A DNA stretch of 64,000 nucleotides from Photobacterium obscurum. Lineage in GTDB: Bacteria > Pseudomonadota > Gammaproteobacteria > Enterobacterales > Vibrionaceae. The notes under the pieces were generated by a model. That model was not told the DNA's origin. It saw only the letters and a program-made list of their open reading frames with translations, and ran no database searches. Location of the stretch: positions 1 through 64,000 of the forward strand of contig NZ_JAKRRW010000016.1 in the NCBI RefSeq assembly GCF_026191635.1, given 5' to 3'. The first letter of the stretch is position 1, and every line of letters begins with the position of its first letter. This document shows, piece after piece, positions 48,196 to 57,443 of this stretch. The translations under genes were made by a program, and so were the position numbers.

Positions 48196-49599
48196 TTAGC
48201 GAAACATCGACAAGGTAATATCAAACAGCTGCTGCGCCGTTGAAATAACCTGGGCATTGGCCTGATACATCTGGGTATAGGTCATGATATTGGCCGCTTC
48301 TTCATCGAGGTTAACCCCGCTGACACTGCCACGTTCGCCCTCGGCCTGCTCAACCAGCGATTTTGCTGCGCTGGTATCAGCCTCAAGCTGGGCGGTTTTG
48401 ATCGCCCAGTCGCCCGTCATACCGGTATAGCTGCTGTAGATAGTTTTACCGTCGAGGGTCGCAATCGCGTTTTTAAATTGTTCCGCCTCTGAGGGAGTCA
48501 GCTTGGTGGTATCAATCGCTACCGGGGCATTTTTCAGGTCAATTAGCTGCTGCAAGTTCTCGCTATTGCCCGGCTCTCCTGGCTTGGAGGCAAATGCCAG
48601 CTGCTTAGGATCATCGATCATCAGCGTCAGGTTCTTAGCCGCGCCGTCAATCTGATCGACTCCACCAAATACTGCCTGACCAGGGTCGCCATTCAGATCA
48701 AAGCCCTGACTATGAGTGTCGTTAAACTGAGTGGCAAAGCTGTAAGCCATCACATCAAGCTCTTTCTGCAGATCTTTCAGCTCGACATCACGGTAGTTAA
48801 TCAGGCCGCCAATGGTTCCACCCACTTTGTCATCCAGGACAAAACGGCCATTACCGCGCTGCAGTTCCAGCCCGCCGTCCTGAGTTTGCTTCAGGGCGCT
48901 GGCCTGGGAACCACTCACCAGGGGCTGTCCCTGGTCAAGAGTGATCGTCACTGTACCGTCATCGTTGTAGGTAGTATTGATGTCCATCTGCGATGACAAC
49001 TGACGGATCGCTTCATCACGGGCATCGAGCAGGTCGGTCATTTCCTTTCCGCTCCCCCCGCTATCGCGCAGGCTGTCGTTCATACTGGCAATGCTGGCCA
49101 CCAGAGCGTTGGCTTCAGACACAGCCGCATCAAGCTGCCCGCCGACTTGTTTAGCCTGACTGTCGAGCTGAGCATTCAGGTTATTGAAACGCTGCACCAT
49201 CGACTGGCTCTGGCTGATAATCGTCTGGCGGTAAGCAATATCCTGCGGGTTGGTTGATGCCTCGCTGAGCGCGGCATTAAAACGATCCAGCCCAGTGTTG
49301 ATACTGGTGCTGTCATTATTGAGCAAGGTTTCGGTTTTCGCCATGTACTGAGAGCGAATCGCGTTATAACCCCAAGAGCCTTTCTGCTTGTAGATTTGCT
49401 GGTTGAGGTAATTATCGGCCATCCGCTCGACACTGCTTACCCCGACACCCGCGCCACCCTGACCATCGGTCTGGGCACCAAAACCAACACGCTGACGGCT
49501 ATAGCCGGGTGTCATCGCATTGGATGTATTGTGTGCTGTGACTGACAGCCCAGCATTAGCGGCACTCATGCCGGATAAACCGATATTAATTATGCTCAT
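48196..49599 (-). CDS. flgK: Flagellar hook-associated protein FlgK (lateral)
   Basis: A 467-residue HAP1 protein that sits between hook and FlgL. The N-terminal IINIGLSGMSAANAGLSVTAHNTSNAMTPGYSRQRV and C-terminal GVNLDEEAANIMTYTQMYQANAQVISTAQQLFDITLSMF motifs are diagnostic. It is shorter than E. coli FlgK (547), mainly in the outer domains, as is common in lateral systems. It overlaps flgJ by four bases. Confidence 0.95.
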   Translation of the reverse strand: MSIINIGLSGMSAANAGLSVTAHNTSNAMTPGYSRQRVGFGAQTDGQGGAGVGVSSVERMADNYLNQQIYKQKGSWGYNAIRSQYMAKTETLLNNDSTSINTGLDRFNAALSEASTNPQDIAYRQTIISQSQSMVQRFNNLNAQLDSQAKQVGGQLDAAVSEANALVASIASMNDSLRDSGGSGKEMTDLLDARDEAIRQLSSQMDINTTYNDDGTVTITLDQGQPLVSGSQASALKQTQDGGLELQRGNGRFVLDDKVGGTIGGLINYRDVELKDLQKELDVMAYSFATQFNDTHSQGFDLNGDPGQAVFGGVDQIDGAAKNLTLMIDDPKQLAFASKPGEPGNSENLQQLIDLKNAPVAIDTTKLTPSEAEQFKNAIATLDGKTIYSSYTGMTGDWAIKTAQLEADTSAAKSLVEQAEGERGSVSGVNLDEEAANIMTYTQMYQANAQVISTAQQLFDITLSMFR

Positions 49600-50102
49600 A
49601 ATTCTTCGTCATCAAGATGGATATTCAGTTGCTGCGACAAGGGTGTGGTATTTCCCCACCAGTGGGGCCGTTGAACTTTGCTATAAGTCAGTTCGACATC
49701 ACTGATCAGCGGACTGGCTGCCACAGGTGCATTTTTCAGCTCCTGTTGATTAACAGCGACCACTTGGTGCTGCGGCTTAAATGCTTCATGCTGTCCAAGT
49801 TGCCTTACCAGCATATCGGCAATACCCAAACTTTGCTGCTGACTCATTTCCATCGCGATCTGGCTGTCATGCATCGAGCGGTAAAACTTCTGCTGACGGC
49901 TGTTAAACAACGAGTCTTCCTCATCATTCAATGCATCAGAGGCCTGACGCATATGCTTGAGCACACTCTGTAAAAATACCGCTTCAAACTGACCCGCAGC
50001 CTGCTTGAGAGCCTCGGTCTTATCGCCGTTAGCCTTGATATTCTGCAGGCTGGTCAGGTCGTTATACATCGCCGGATTAGTGTCGTTGTCGAGGATTTTC
50101 AT
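49596..50102 (-). CDS. flgJ: Rod-binding protein FlgJ, single-domain (lateral)
   Basis: A 168-residue protein containing only the N-terminal rod-binding domain (EALKQAAGQFEAVFLQSVLKHMRQA, SRQQKFYRSMHDSQIAMEMSQQQSLGIADMLVRQL). The peptidoglycan hydrolase domain that makes E. coli and polar FlgJ about 310 residues long is absent, with no frameshift or leftover downstream since flgK overlaps by four bases. Rod passage through the wall must rely on another hydrolase, encoded elsewhere. Confidence 0.92.
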   Translation of the reverse strand: MKILDNDTNPAMYNDLTSLQNIKANGDKTEALKQAAGQFEAVFLQSVLKHMRQASDALNDEEDSLFNSRQQKFYRSMHDSQIAMEMSQQQSLGIADMLVRQLGQHEAFKPQHQVVAVNQQELKNAPVAASPLISDVELTYSKVQRPHWWGNTTPLSQQLNIHLDDEEL

Positions 50103-51211
50103 TACAGCACCACCAGTTCACCATCTAAGGCACCAGCTTCATCCAGCGCGATCAAAATTGCCATCAGATCATTGGGGGAAGCCCCCAAACTGTTCACCGC
50201 ATCCACGATGGTTTGCAGCGAGGTTCCCTCTTCGCTTTCCGGCCAGATAAAGACCTTGCCGCGCTCTTGGTCAATCGACACGTCAGACTCCGGCGTAACA
50301 GTTGTATTGCCGCGGCCAAACGCATTCGGCTGGCTGACGTTGAAGTTTTCCACCACGCTGACCGTGAGGTTGCCGTGGCTGACGGCCGCGGTATGTACCC
50401 TAACGTCTTTGCCAACCACGATAGTACCGGTGCGGGCATTGAAGACCACTTTGGCCTTGCGCGGGCCGGGCTCAACCTCAAGGTTTTCCAACATAGCAAG
50501 GAAGGTCACCCGCTGGCTTTGCTCATGCGGGGCGCGCACGGTGATTCGGGCATGGCTCTGAGCCACCGCAACTTCCGGACCAAACACCTGGTTAATCGCC
50601 TTCTCGATATTACGGGCGGTATTAAACCCCGGCCGTTTTAGATTCAGTACCACATCGGTCGCAGTCAGGAACGAAGACGGAATTTCACGCTCGATGATCC
50701 CGCCGTTGGGGATCAAACCGGCCGTCGGTATATTGATGGTGATCCCGCTGCCGCTGCTGCCCGCGGCCTGAACACCACCCACAACAAGGTTACCCTGGGC
50801 CACCGCATAAATCTGGCCATCGAGCCCTTTCAGCGGTGTCATCAACAGCGTACCGCCACGCAGGCTTTTGGCATCACCAATGGATGAAACCGTAATATCC
50901 AGCAACTGTCCCTTACTGGCCAGCGGAGGAATGGTGGCGTGAATAGCCACCGCCGCGACATTCTTAAGCTTAGGATCGGCATTGGCGGGCAACTGAACCC
51001 CAAACTGGCTCAACATGTTCTTGACTGACTGGGAGGTAAACTTGGTCTGACTTTTGTCACCGGTACCACTCAGGCCAACCACCAGACCATAACCAACCAA
51101 TTGGTTGTCACGCACGCCCTGGATATCCACCAGGCTTAACAACGGACGGGCTTGAACTAGCAAAGGGGTGGCCAGCAAAAGCAGGCCCACAAGTAATTTT
51201 TTCATCGCCAT
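50102..51211 (-). CDS. flgI: Flagellar P-ring protein FlgI (lateral)
   Basis: A 369-residue periplasmic protein with a Sec signal peptide ([19 protein letters not shown]) that builds the P ring in the peptidoglycan layer. [42 protein letters not shown] and the C-terminal [26 protein letters not shown] are family hallmarks. It touches flgH and flgJ end to end (one-base overlaps). Confidence 0.96.
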   Translation of the reverse strand: MAMKKLLVGLLLLATPLLVQARPLLSLVDIQGVRDNQLVGYGLVVGLSGTGDKSQTKFTSQSVKNMLSQFGVQLPANADPKLKNVAAVAIHATIPPLASKGQLLDITVSSIGDAKSLRGGTLLMTPLKGLDGQIYAVAQGNLVVGGVQAAGSSGSGITINIPTAGLIPNGGIIEREIPSSFLTATDVVLNLKRPGFNTARNIEKAINQVFGPEVAVAQSHARITVRAPHEQSQRVTFLAMLENLEVEPGPRKAKVVFNARTGTIVVGKDVRVHTAAVSHGNLTVSVVENFNVSQPNAFGRGNTTVTPESDVSIDQERGKVFIWPESEEGTSLQTIVDAVNSLGASPNDLMAILIALDEAGALDGELVVL

Positions 51212-51870
51212 CAGATTGGGAACCAGGAGCTGTTAAAGAATCGGGATAGCCAGCCGGCTTCATTGGCATCCGCCAGTGCACCACGGCCGGAATAGGTGAT
51301 ACGGGCATCACCCAGGCGTTGCGAAGAAACCCGGTTGGAGCCGTCGATGTCATCCACCCGCACCAAACCGGACAGGCGAATATATTCATCGCCCTGGTTG
51401 AGCTTGAGCCACTTTTCCCCTCGGATCCGCAGCACCCCATTCGGCAGCACCTCGGCCACCATCACGGTAATATTGCCCGACAGCGAGTTTTGCTGCGAGC
51501 TCGACGACGAGCCTTTAAAGTCGCGCTCGCCCTCAAGGGTAAACTGCCCTTTCGGCTGTAGTTTCCCGGCTATCATTGGAGCGGCAATACCGACATTACT
51601 GTCTTTACCATAACTGGTGCCGGCTTTTTTGCTAGAACGGGTCTGCTCGTCGAGCTCCACCGTCAAGATATCACCGATACGAAACGCCCGGCGGTCCTGG
51701 AACAGCGCCATCCCATAGTTGGCACTGAACAAGCTGCCATCAGGATCAACGCTATACTCCGGAAATTCCATATTGGGCACATTTTCCTGAGGCTGCACAT
51801 CGACAATGCTCGACACGGGCGCGCATCCAGTCAGCAACAGAGCACCGAGTAAATAAATAATGCGTAACAT
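51211..51870 (-). CDS. flgH: Flagellar L-ring lipoprotein FlgH (lateral)
   Basis: A 219-residue outer-membrane lipoprotein; the lipobox LLTGC puts the lipidated cysteine at residue 16. It forms the L ring around the rod. Conserved stretches are [35 protein letters not shown] and [35 protein letters not shown]. One-base overlap with flgI. Confidence 0.96.
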   Translation of the reverse strand: MLRIIYLLGALLLTGCAPVSSIVDVQPQENVPNMEFPEYSVDPDGSLFSANYGMALFQDRRAFRIGDILTVELDEQTRSSKKAGTSYGKDSNVGIAAPMIAGKLQPKGQFTLEGERDFKGSSSSSQQNSLSGNITVMVAEVLPNGVLRIRGEKWLKLNQGDEYIRLSGLVRVDDIDGSNRVSSQRLGDARITYSGRGALADANEAGWLSRFFNSSWFPI

Positions 51871-51880
51871 GCCTAAAGAC

Positions 51881-52666
51881 TCACATTGACTGGCTAACGA
51901 ATTTCAGCATCTGATCGGCGCTCGATACTACCTTGGCATTCATTTCGTAAGCGCGCTGGGTGGTGATCATATTCACCATCTCTTCTACCACGTTGACGTT
52001 AGAGCCTTCGAGACTGAACTGACTGATCTGGCCTAAGCCATCTTCACCGCCCACCCCTTCGATCGGTGCACCGGATGCACCCGACTCTTTAAACAGGTTG
52101 CCACCCAGCGCCTCAAGGCCAGCCGGGTTGGTAAAGTTTGCCAGGGTGAGCTGACCAATTTCCTGCGGCTGTGGATCATCCGCAGTCGAAATTGTTACCA
52201 CGCCATCAGAGCCTACACTGAAGTTGGTCGCATTTTCAGGGATCTCGATATTCGGCATCAACGGTAGGCCCGACGCGGTTACCAGTGCCCCTTCCGAATT
52301 ACGATGAAACTGACCGTTACGGGTATACGCGGTATTACCATCGGCCAGTTCAACCTGGAAAAAGCCCGAACCGAGGATCGCCAAATCCGTTGCCTGCTCA
52401 GTATTCTGGTAGGCACCAGTTTTCATCAACTTTTGGGTTCCGATAGTGCGGACACCGTTACCCAGCTGCAAACCGCCCGGGGTTTCATTTTGCTGATCAG
52501 CCATGGAACCCGGCTGTTTTTTCATCTGGTAAAACAGATCTTCAAATACCGCGCGGTCTTGCTTAAAACCGACCGTGTTGACGTTAGCAAGGTTGTTCGA
52601 AATAACCTGCATCTGGGTATCTTGAGCCGCCAGACCGGTTTTACTGACCCAAAGTGCTGCGTGCAT
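51881..52666 (-). CDS. flgG: Flagellar distal rod protein FlgG (lateral)
   Basis: A 261-residue distal rod protein with the axial N-terminus ALWVSKTGLAAQDTQMQVISNNLANVNTVGFKQDRAVFEDL and C-terminal SNVNVVEEMVNMITTQRAYEMNAKVVSSADQMLKFVSQ. Length matches standard FlgG (260), so the rod length-setting protein is complete. It follows flgF after 68 bases and precedes flgH by 10. Confidence 0.96.
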   Translation of the reverse strand: MHAALWVSKTGLAAQDTQMQVISNNLANVNTVGFKQDRAVFEDLFYQMKKQPGSMADQQNETPGGLQLGNGVRTIGTQKLMKTGAYQNTEQATDLAILGSGFFQVELADGNTAYTRNGQFHRNSEGALVTASGLPLMPNIEIPENATNFSVGSDGVVTISTADDPQPQEIGQLTLANFTNPAGLEALGGNLFKESGASGAPIEGVGGEDGLGQISQFSLEGSNVNVVEEMVNMITTQRAYEMNAKVVSSADQMLKFVSQSM

Positions 52667-52734
52667 GTTGCGTTGCTCCTAAGTAATATGCGACCCCTAT
52701 TCAACAGGAGCGACTATTGTTCTGATAAGCTGGT

Positions 52735-53469
52735 TTAAGAACCGCGTACAATTCGGTTGCCGGCGGTGGCCAGGTCTTCTGCGGTTTTCATCATCTTGAC
52801 CTGAAACTCAAAATTCCGGGACAGTGACATGTTATTGATCAGCGAGTCGATGGCGCTGACGTTGCTGCTTTCAAGGTAACCCGACGCCACCGAAACGGTT
52901 TCATCCATCTCGGCCTGTCCAGCGCCTCCCTTGACACGGAACAGTCCATCTTCACTCTTGTGCAGGGTGGCCAAGTCCGGCTTCACCAGTTTCAGTCGCC
53001 CCACTTCCTGCACCAGACCACCGCCCTGCGGCACAATCGAAATCGTGCCGTCAGTGCCAACATCTAGCTGCTGATATTGTGGGATCACCACTGGGCCACC
53101 CTCGCCCATCACCGGTCTGTCACCAAGCATCAGACCGCCATCGGCATCAAGGTGAAAGTTGCCAGCGCGGGTATAGGCTTCGTCATTATCCCCGGCCTCA
53201 ACCGCGAAAAAGCCCTCGCCACGGATGGCAATATCAAACGGATTGTCGGTATTTTGCAGGGCGCCACTGGAAAAGTCGGTTCCACCTGCCCGCGCCGCAA
53301 CCAGGGTCCGGCTGTCATAGCCCTCGCCTTTTACCGCGATGCTTTCCGCCTGCTCGATATCGGCACGAAAACCTGTCGTATTGACGTTGGCCAGGTTATT
53401 AGCGTGTACCTGCTGTGCCATCATGACGCGGCTGGCACCAGACATTGCGGTATATAACAACTTATCCAT
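52735..53469 (-). CDS. flgF: Flagellar proximal rod protein FlgF (lateral)
   Basis: A 244-residue rod protein: MDKLLYTAMSGASRVMMAQQVHANNLANVNTTGFRADIEQ at the N-terminus and SSNVSAIDSLINNMSLSRNFEFQVKMMKTAEDLATAGNRI at the C-terminus. It stacks below FlgG in the rod. Twelve bases separate it from flgE. Confidence 0.95.
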   Translation of the reverse strand: MDKLLYTAMSGASRVMMAQQVHANNLANVNTTGFRADIEQAESIAVKGEGYDSRTLVAARAGGTDFSSGALQNTDNPFDIAIRGEGFFAVEAGDNDEAYTRAGNFHLDADGGLMLGDRPVMGEGGPVVIPQYQQLDVGTDGTISIVPQGGGLVQEVGRLKLVKPDLATLHKSEDGLFRVKGGAGQAEMDETVSVASGYLESSNVSAIDSLINNMSLSRNFEFQVKMMKTAEDLATAGNRIVRGS

Positions 53470-53481
53470 GACCTGCTCCTA

Positions 53482-54702
53482 TTACAGATTCTGGAACAGG
53501 ATCTGGGTCATTTCCTGAGCAGTCTGAATTGTCTTTGCGTTGGCCTGGTAGTTGCTCTGCGCCGACATCAGACCGACCATCTCACTGGTCAGATCCACGT
53601 TCGAACCCTCGTACATTCCGGTACGCAGTGCGCCTAACTGGCCAGTACCAGCAACACCAGTCAGAGGGGCGCCGGATGCAAAGCTCTGGGTCCAGCGGGT
53701 ACCGCCAGCCTGCTGCAGGCCTTCCTGGTTAGGGAAGCGAGCCAATACAATCTGTCCTTGAGCCTTGGTCTGGCCGTTGGAGTAACGCGCATACACCGTA
53801 CCGTCGGTTTCAAAATACCAACCGGCCAGCTTGCCTGGCGCATAACCATCCTGAGCATTTTTATTGATCGAGAACTCGCTGCCGTACTGGCTGACTTCAG
53901 AAATATTAAAGGCCAAGTTCAGGTCATTCGCGCCATTAGTCAGCTGAAGATTTAAATCAACACTATTCGCGTTAGAGTTACCATCAATAGCAGCAAGCTT
54001 ACCGGCAGCATCAAACGCGACATCAACAGATTTTGTCGGTGCCGTCGCATCATCCAGCATGTAATGCACTTTCCATTGGTTATCGCCAGTTTTGACGAAA
54101 TACTGGGTCACTTCGTGCTCACCACCAATAGAATCAAACACGGTGGTCGTGGCACTTGAGGTAAACGTGGTTGGGTCTTCTTTATCAAACGGCTTAGCTA
54201 CCGGATCAATCGCTGAAGAATTAGCATCCAGGTTCAGGCCGAGGTCCACTTTGGTCGAAGTCTTCGCTGGCATATCACCGGTTTCAACAGTCAAGTCCTT
54301 CATCGTACCGTTCTGGATCTGGCCAGTATCTGTCGCATCATAGCCTTGCAGGCGATAACCATCTGCAGTCACCAGGTAGCCTTCGGCATCCAGGTTCATT
54401 ACCCCGTTACGGGTAAACATCTGCTGGCCATTGCTCTGTACCATGAAGAAGCCTTCACCATTGATCGCCAAATCGCTGTTGCGACCCGTTGGCGTGGTTG
54501 TACCGCCCGTGAAGCTCTGGCGGGTTGCCGCCACCTCAACACCGTTCATCTGACCACCGCCAAACTCAGGTGCATAGATATCCTGAAATTCGGTACGCGA
54601 TGACTTGTAGCCAATAGTGCCGACGTTAGCGATATTGTGGCTGATGGTGTTCATTTGTTCAGTGGTGGACTTCAGGCCACTCATACCAATGTTAATTGAC
54701 AT
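53482..54702 (-). CDS. flgE: Flagellar hook protein FlgE (lateral)
   Basis: A 406-residue subunit of the universal joint. The N-terminus SINIGMSGLKSTTEQMNTISHNIANVGTIGYKSSRTEFQDIYA and C-terminus GSNVDLTSEMVGLMSAQSNYQANAKTIQTAQEMTQILFQNL are axial D0 helices; the middle domains are typical FlgE (AINGEGFFMVQSNGQQMFTRNGVMNLDAEGYLVTADG). Hook length is set by FliK at 40802-42052. Confidence 0.96.
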   Translation of the reverse strand: MSINIGMSGLKSTTEQMNTISHNIANVGTIGYKSSRTEFQDIYAPEFGGGQMNGVEVAATRQSFTGGTTTPTGRNSDLAINGEGFFMVQSNGQQMFTRNGVMNLDAEGYLVTADGYRLQGYDATDTGQIQNGTMKDLTVETGDMPAKTSTKVDLGLNLDANSSAIDPVAKPFDKEDPTTFTSSATTTVFDSIGGEHEVTQYFVKTGDNQWKVHYMLDDATAPTKSVDVAFDAAGKLAAIDGNSNANSVDLNLQLTNGANDLNLAFNISEVSQYGSEFSINKNAQDGYAPGKLAGWYFETDGTVYARYSNGQTKAQGQIVLARFPNQEGLQQAGGTRWTQSFASGAPLTGVAGTGQLGALRTGMYEGSNVDLTSEMVGLMSAQSNYQANAKTIQTAQEMTQILFQNL

Positions 54703-54734
54703 TACCTTTCCTACTCTAATTCTTGTTCGCTGGC

Positions 54735-55406
54735 TTACGCCGTAATTTCACGCATATCGTACATAGACATCTTGCCCAGCCCTTTGAGGCTTAGCAGGGT
54801 CGTTCCGCCATCGGACGGAATGTTGACCGACTCAACCTCTGCCGCGATCATCATCTTTTGGCTCCAGGCATCGTTACCGTGCTCAGCTACCACCTCAAAG
54901 GTATAGGTACCAGTGCCCAGCTCATCGCCGTTGATTTCAAACTCAGCCATACCGGCGCCTTGCGGGCCAATCTTGATTTCATCAACCACTTTGCCTTCTT
55001 CGTCATAGACCATTACCTTGGCACTATCGACGGGCTGATCGAACTGAACTCGACCATCGATCATCTGACCTTCAGATACATCCAGCCCCTGGTTAACTTC
55101 CATCAATACTTTCTTGCCGACCAAGTTAGTGGACTGAAGCATTTCAAGGTTGGTGATGCCGATGTTCATGTTCATCATGCCGCTCTTGACCCCTTCCAGG
55201 CTTTCGACAGCTGACATCATGCCCAGCTGGGTCAGGTACTCGGTACCATCGGTCGGATTGAGCGGATCCTGATTCTGGATCTGAGCCACCATCATGGTCA
55301 GGAAATCATTGCTGGACGGGCTCATTCCGTTACCGGATACCTGAGGCTCCTGGGATGCCGCCTTTGGGCTGTACTGACTGGTGGTCGTAATTTGTGGCAA
55401 ACTCAC
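54735..55406 (-). CDS. flgD: Flagellar hook assembly cap protein FlgD (lateral)
   Basis: A 223-residue hook-capping scaffold. The conserved N-terminal stretch NDFLTMMVAQIQNQDPLNPTDGTEYLTQLGMMSAVESLEGVK is intact and is followed by Ig-like domains (DSAKVMVYDEEGKVVDEIKIGPQGAGMAEFEINGDE). It is removed once the hook is finished. Confidence 0.95.
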   Translation of the reverse strand: MSLPQITTTSQYSPKAASQEPQVSGNGMSPSSNDFLTMMVAQIQNQDPLNPTDGTEYLTQLGMMSAVESLEGVKSGMMNMNIGITNLEMLQSTNLVGKKVLMEVNQGLDVSEGQMIDGRVQFDQPVDSAKVMVYDEEGKVVDEIKIGPQGAGMAEFEINGDELGTGTYTFEVVAEHGNDAWSQKMMIAAEVESVNIPSDGGTTLLSLKGLGKMSMYDMREITA

Positions 55407-55415
55407 TTAAGGCTC

Positions 55416-55835
55416 CTAACTTGTCTTACCCAAACGCAAAATACTTTGCTGCATGCTGCGAGCCCGGCTCATAACATCAACACTGGTTTCAAAACTTCGG
55501 GATGCCGCCATCATGTCTGCCATTTCTTCCACCGCGTTCACCGTTGAATGAAATACATAACCGTCTTTATTCGCCTTCGGGTGGTTAGGTTCATAACGTC
55601 GACGCAGCGGCTCGTCACTTTCAATCACATCGTCAATCTGCACTTTGGCTCCCGCCGCCGGGCTATCAAGATCAATCATTACCGTGGAAAACACCGGTCG
55701 CTTGGCGCGGTACCCGTCCTGCTCAGAACCAGAGACCACGTCCGCATTGGCCAGGTTACTGGCCACCGTGTTCAGACGTACCGTCTGTGCCGACATTGCG
55801 GAACCGGCAATGTCATAAATCGTAGAAAAAGCCAT
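55416..55835 (-). CDS. flgC: Flagellar proximal rod protein FlgC (lateral)
   Basis: A 139-residue rod protein: STIYDIAGSAMSAQTVRLNTVASNLANADVVSGSEQDGYRAKRPVF and NPHPKAN-type NHPKANKDGYVFHSTVNAVEEMADMMAASRSFETSVDVMSRAR. Five bases downstream of flgB and ten upstream of flgD. Confidence 0.95.
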   Translation of the reverse strand: MAFSTIYDIAGSAMSAQTVRLNTVASNLANADVVSGSEQDGYRAKRPVFSTVMIDLDSPAAGAKVQIDDVIESDEPLRRRYEPNHPKANKDGYVFHSTVNAVEEMADMMAASRSFETSVDVMSRARSMQQSILRLGKTS

Positions 55836-55840
55836 AGCTG

Positions 55841-56212
55841 TTACTGTCCGTTAATGGCTTTTTTCAAGCCGCTGAGTTTCATATTCAAAAAAGTCGTGCT
55901 GGTCTGAAAGGCCATCGCATTGGAGGCAAACTTAGCCTGCTCAACCCCCAGTTCAACGGTATTACCATCCTGGGCTGGCTGCTGCGGGTTACGATAGAGC
56001 AGCTCGTAGTTCTGAGGCCGACGGCGGGCCTGGTGCCGGGCTCTTGCCTCATTGGCTACCTGACTCATCGCATCTTCGAAACTGATATCGCGCGCCTTGA
56101 AATTCGGGGTATCGACATTGGCCAAGTTACCGGCCAATACTTTTGCGCGTTGTGTTCGAAACGCCAATGTATTAGGGTGTACCCCCAGAGCTTGTTCAAA
56201 GTTAATTGCCAT
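55841..56212 (-). CDS. flgB: Flagellar proximal rod protein FlgB (lateral)
   Basis: A 123-residue rod protein beginning AINFEQALGVHPNTLAFRTQRAKVLAGNLANVDTPNFKARDISFEDAM. It is the first gene of the flgBCDEFGHIJKL-lafW operon, which is read from the sigma54-type promoter about 70 bases upstream. The open frame runs 24 bases further up but ATG 56212 gives the family N-terminus. Confidence 0.95.
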   Translation of the reverse strand: MAINFEQALGVHPNTLAFRTQRAKVLAGNLANVDTPNFKARDISFEDAMSQVANEARARHQARRRPQNYELLYRNPQQPAQDGNTVELGVEQAKFASNAMAFQTSTTFLNMKLSGLKKAINGQ

Positions 56213-56284
56213 TGTTCGTCGCCGTTGTTGTCGCAATCGTGCCTAGATGCACACCGTTGTGATGGTCAAACCAAACCGACAACA

Positions 56285-56301
56285 AGCATGAAGCGTGCCA
56301 A
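56285..56301 (-). promoter_or_regulatory. Sigma54 promoter of the flgB operon
   Basis: On the minus strand TTGGCACGCTTCATGCT, with GG and GC exactly ten bases apart, matches the sigma54 consensus YTGGCACGRNNNTTGCW at nearly every fixed position. A start near 56275 leaves a leader of about 60 bases before flgB. It should be driven by LafK. Confidence 0.85.
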
Positions 56302-56359
56302 TAGTTATACCCCTTTAGACTCAATTAGTTACGGTTGTATCAACGTGTGTTTCAAGCAA

Positions 56360-57094
56360 ATGCGGAAGTGCCACTTCCGAGCGGAAATTATCTTAATCAC
56401 CAGCTTACTTATGGGCGTCCTCCCAAATACCAGCCTGGCGAAAAATGTACCGACAGCCTCACCTGGCAAGGCTTCCGCCCAACAGGAAGTCTCCCGCTAC
56501 CTGGAGCAGCAAGTCCGACGCTACGCCACTAGCATCGGCAGCCAAGACTATCAGATCAGCCTGCAGCCACTTGCAAAACTTCCCCGTTGTGATCAACCGC
56601 TTCACCAGGCGCTGAGTGAACCGACGCAACCTGTCGGTCGACTTTCCGTCACGCTTGAATGTCATCAGCCCAACTACTGGAAAGCCCGGGTCAAGGCCGA
56701 GGTGGCCATTTTTCTTCCGCTTGTTGTTGCCAAGCATCCGCTAAGCCGGAAGCAAACTATCACCCAGGCCGATCTCAGCCTCAAGCGCAGTAATTTGGCC
56801 TATCTACGTCATGGTTATTTCACCGATATCAATGCCGTAGCCGGCCTGAAAAGCCGCCGAAAAATCACCGCCGGCAAAGTGATCAGCCCGCGAATGGTCG
56901 AGGCGCCGCAACTGGTGCAGCGCAATGAAGAAGTGATCATCGAAGCCCGGATGGGCAGTATGACCGCAAAAATGAAAGGGGTTGCGCTTGAATCAGGCGC
57001 GATGGGGGATTCAATCAGAGTCCGGAATCTGTCGTCCAACAAAGAGATTTTCGCGACGGTTACCGGGCGGCAACGGGTGCAAACCACCTTTTAA
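56360..57094 (+). CDS. flgA: Flagellar P-ring assembly chaperone FlgA (lateral)
   Basis: A 244-residue periplasmic chaperone for FlgI. ATG 56360 gives a good signal peptide (RKCHFRAEIILITSLLMGVLPNTSLA). The frame stays open back to 56033 through flgB, and another ATG at 56288 lies inside the flgB promoter, so those are less likely. The C-terminal SAF-like domain is clear: LVVAKHPLSRKQTITQADLSLKRSNLAYLRHGYFTDINAVAGLKSRRKITAGKVISPRMVE. It is divergent from flgB and followed by flgM and flgN. Confidence 0.9.
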   Translation: MRKCHFRAEIILITSLLMGVLPNTSLAKNVPTASPGKASAQQEVSRYLEQQVRRYATSIGSQDYQISLQPLAKLPRCDQPLHQALSEPTQPVGRLSVTLECHQPNYWKARVKAEVAIFLPLVVAKHPLSRKQTITQADLSLKRSNLAYLRHGYFTDINAVAGLKSRRKITAGKVISPRMVEAPQLVQRNEEVIIEARMGSMTAKMKGVALESGAMGDSIRVRNLSSNKEIFATVTGRQRVQTTF

Positions 57095-57105
57095 TGATAA
57101 AATGA

Positions 57106-57134
57106 TTTAAGCATTCCGCTGATCGGTCGCTTTA
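57106..57134 (+). promoter_or_regulatory. LafS-type promoter of flgM
   Basis: TTTAAGCATTCC, seven bases, GGTCGCTTTA, 37 bases before flgM. It is identical to the lafA motif except for one base in the conserved blocks. flgM of E. coli also has a sigma28 promoter inside the flgAMN unit. Confidence 0.75.
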
Positions 57135-57170
57135 GATCAGTAACCGCACATCTGTTTTTATGTGAAGACT

Positions 57171-57443
57171 ATGATTGGAAAAATATCTCACTCGCAGCCC
57201 GTCGCATTACCGACTGAGGCCGCAAGCAAAACTGCAGAGCCAAAAACCGCCTCTGTGGCACAAGTTGAACTCAGCCATGAGATGAAATCGCTGCAATCTG
57301 CCAAGCAAGCTATGGAGACAACCAGCGATGTCGATATGGATAAAGTCGCTGAGATGAAGGCAATGCTGAAATCAGGCAAGGTTTCGGTCAACCTGGATTC
57401 GCTGGCAGACAGCATGCTCGACTTCTATCAGGGACAGAACTGA
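57171..57443 (+). CDS. flgM: Anti-sigma28 factor FlgM (lateral)
   Basis: A 90-residue protein whose C-terminal half (LSHEMKSLQSAKQAMETTSDVDMDKVAEMKAMLKSGKVSVNLDSLADSMLDFYQ) matches the sigma28-binding helices of FlgM. The N-terminal half is disordered, suiting export through the finished hook. It should hold LafS inactive until then. ATG 57171 is used; GTG three codons earlier is possible. Its stop overlaps the flgN start by one base. Confidence 0.9.
   Translation: MIGKISHSQPVALPTEAASKTAEPKTASVAQVELSHEMKSLQSAKQAMETTSDVDMDKVAEMKAMLKSGKVSVNLDSLADSMLDFYQGQN

Noticed and set aside
56033..56359. N-terminal extension of flgA through flgB
   Set aside because: It would place flgB and its sigma54 promoter inside flgA and would bury the signal peptide that starts at 56360.
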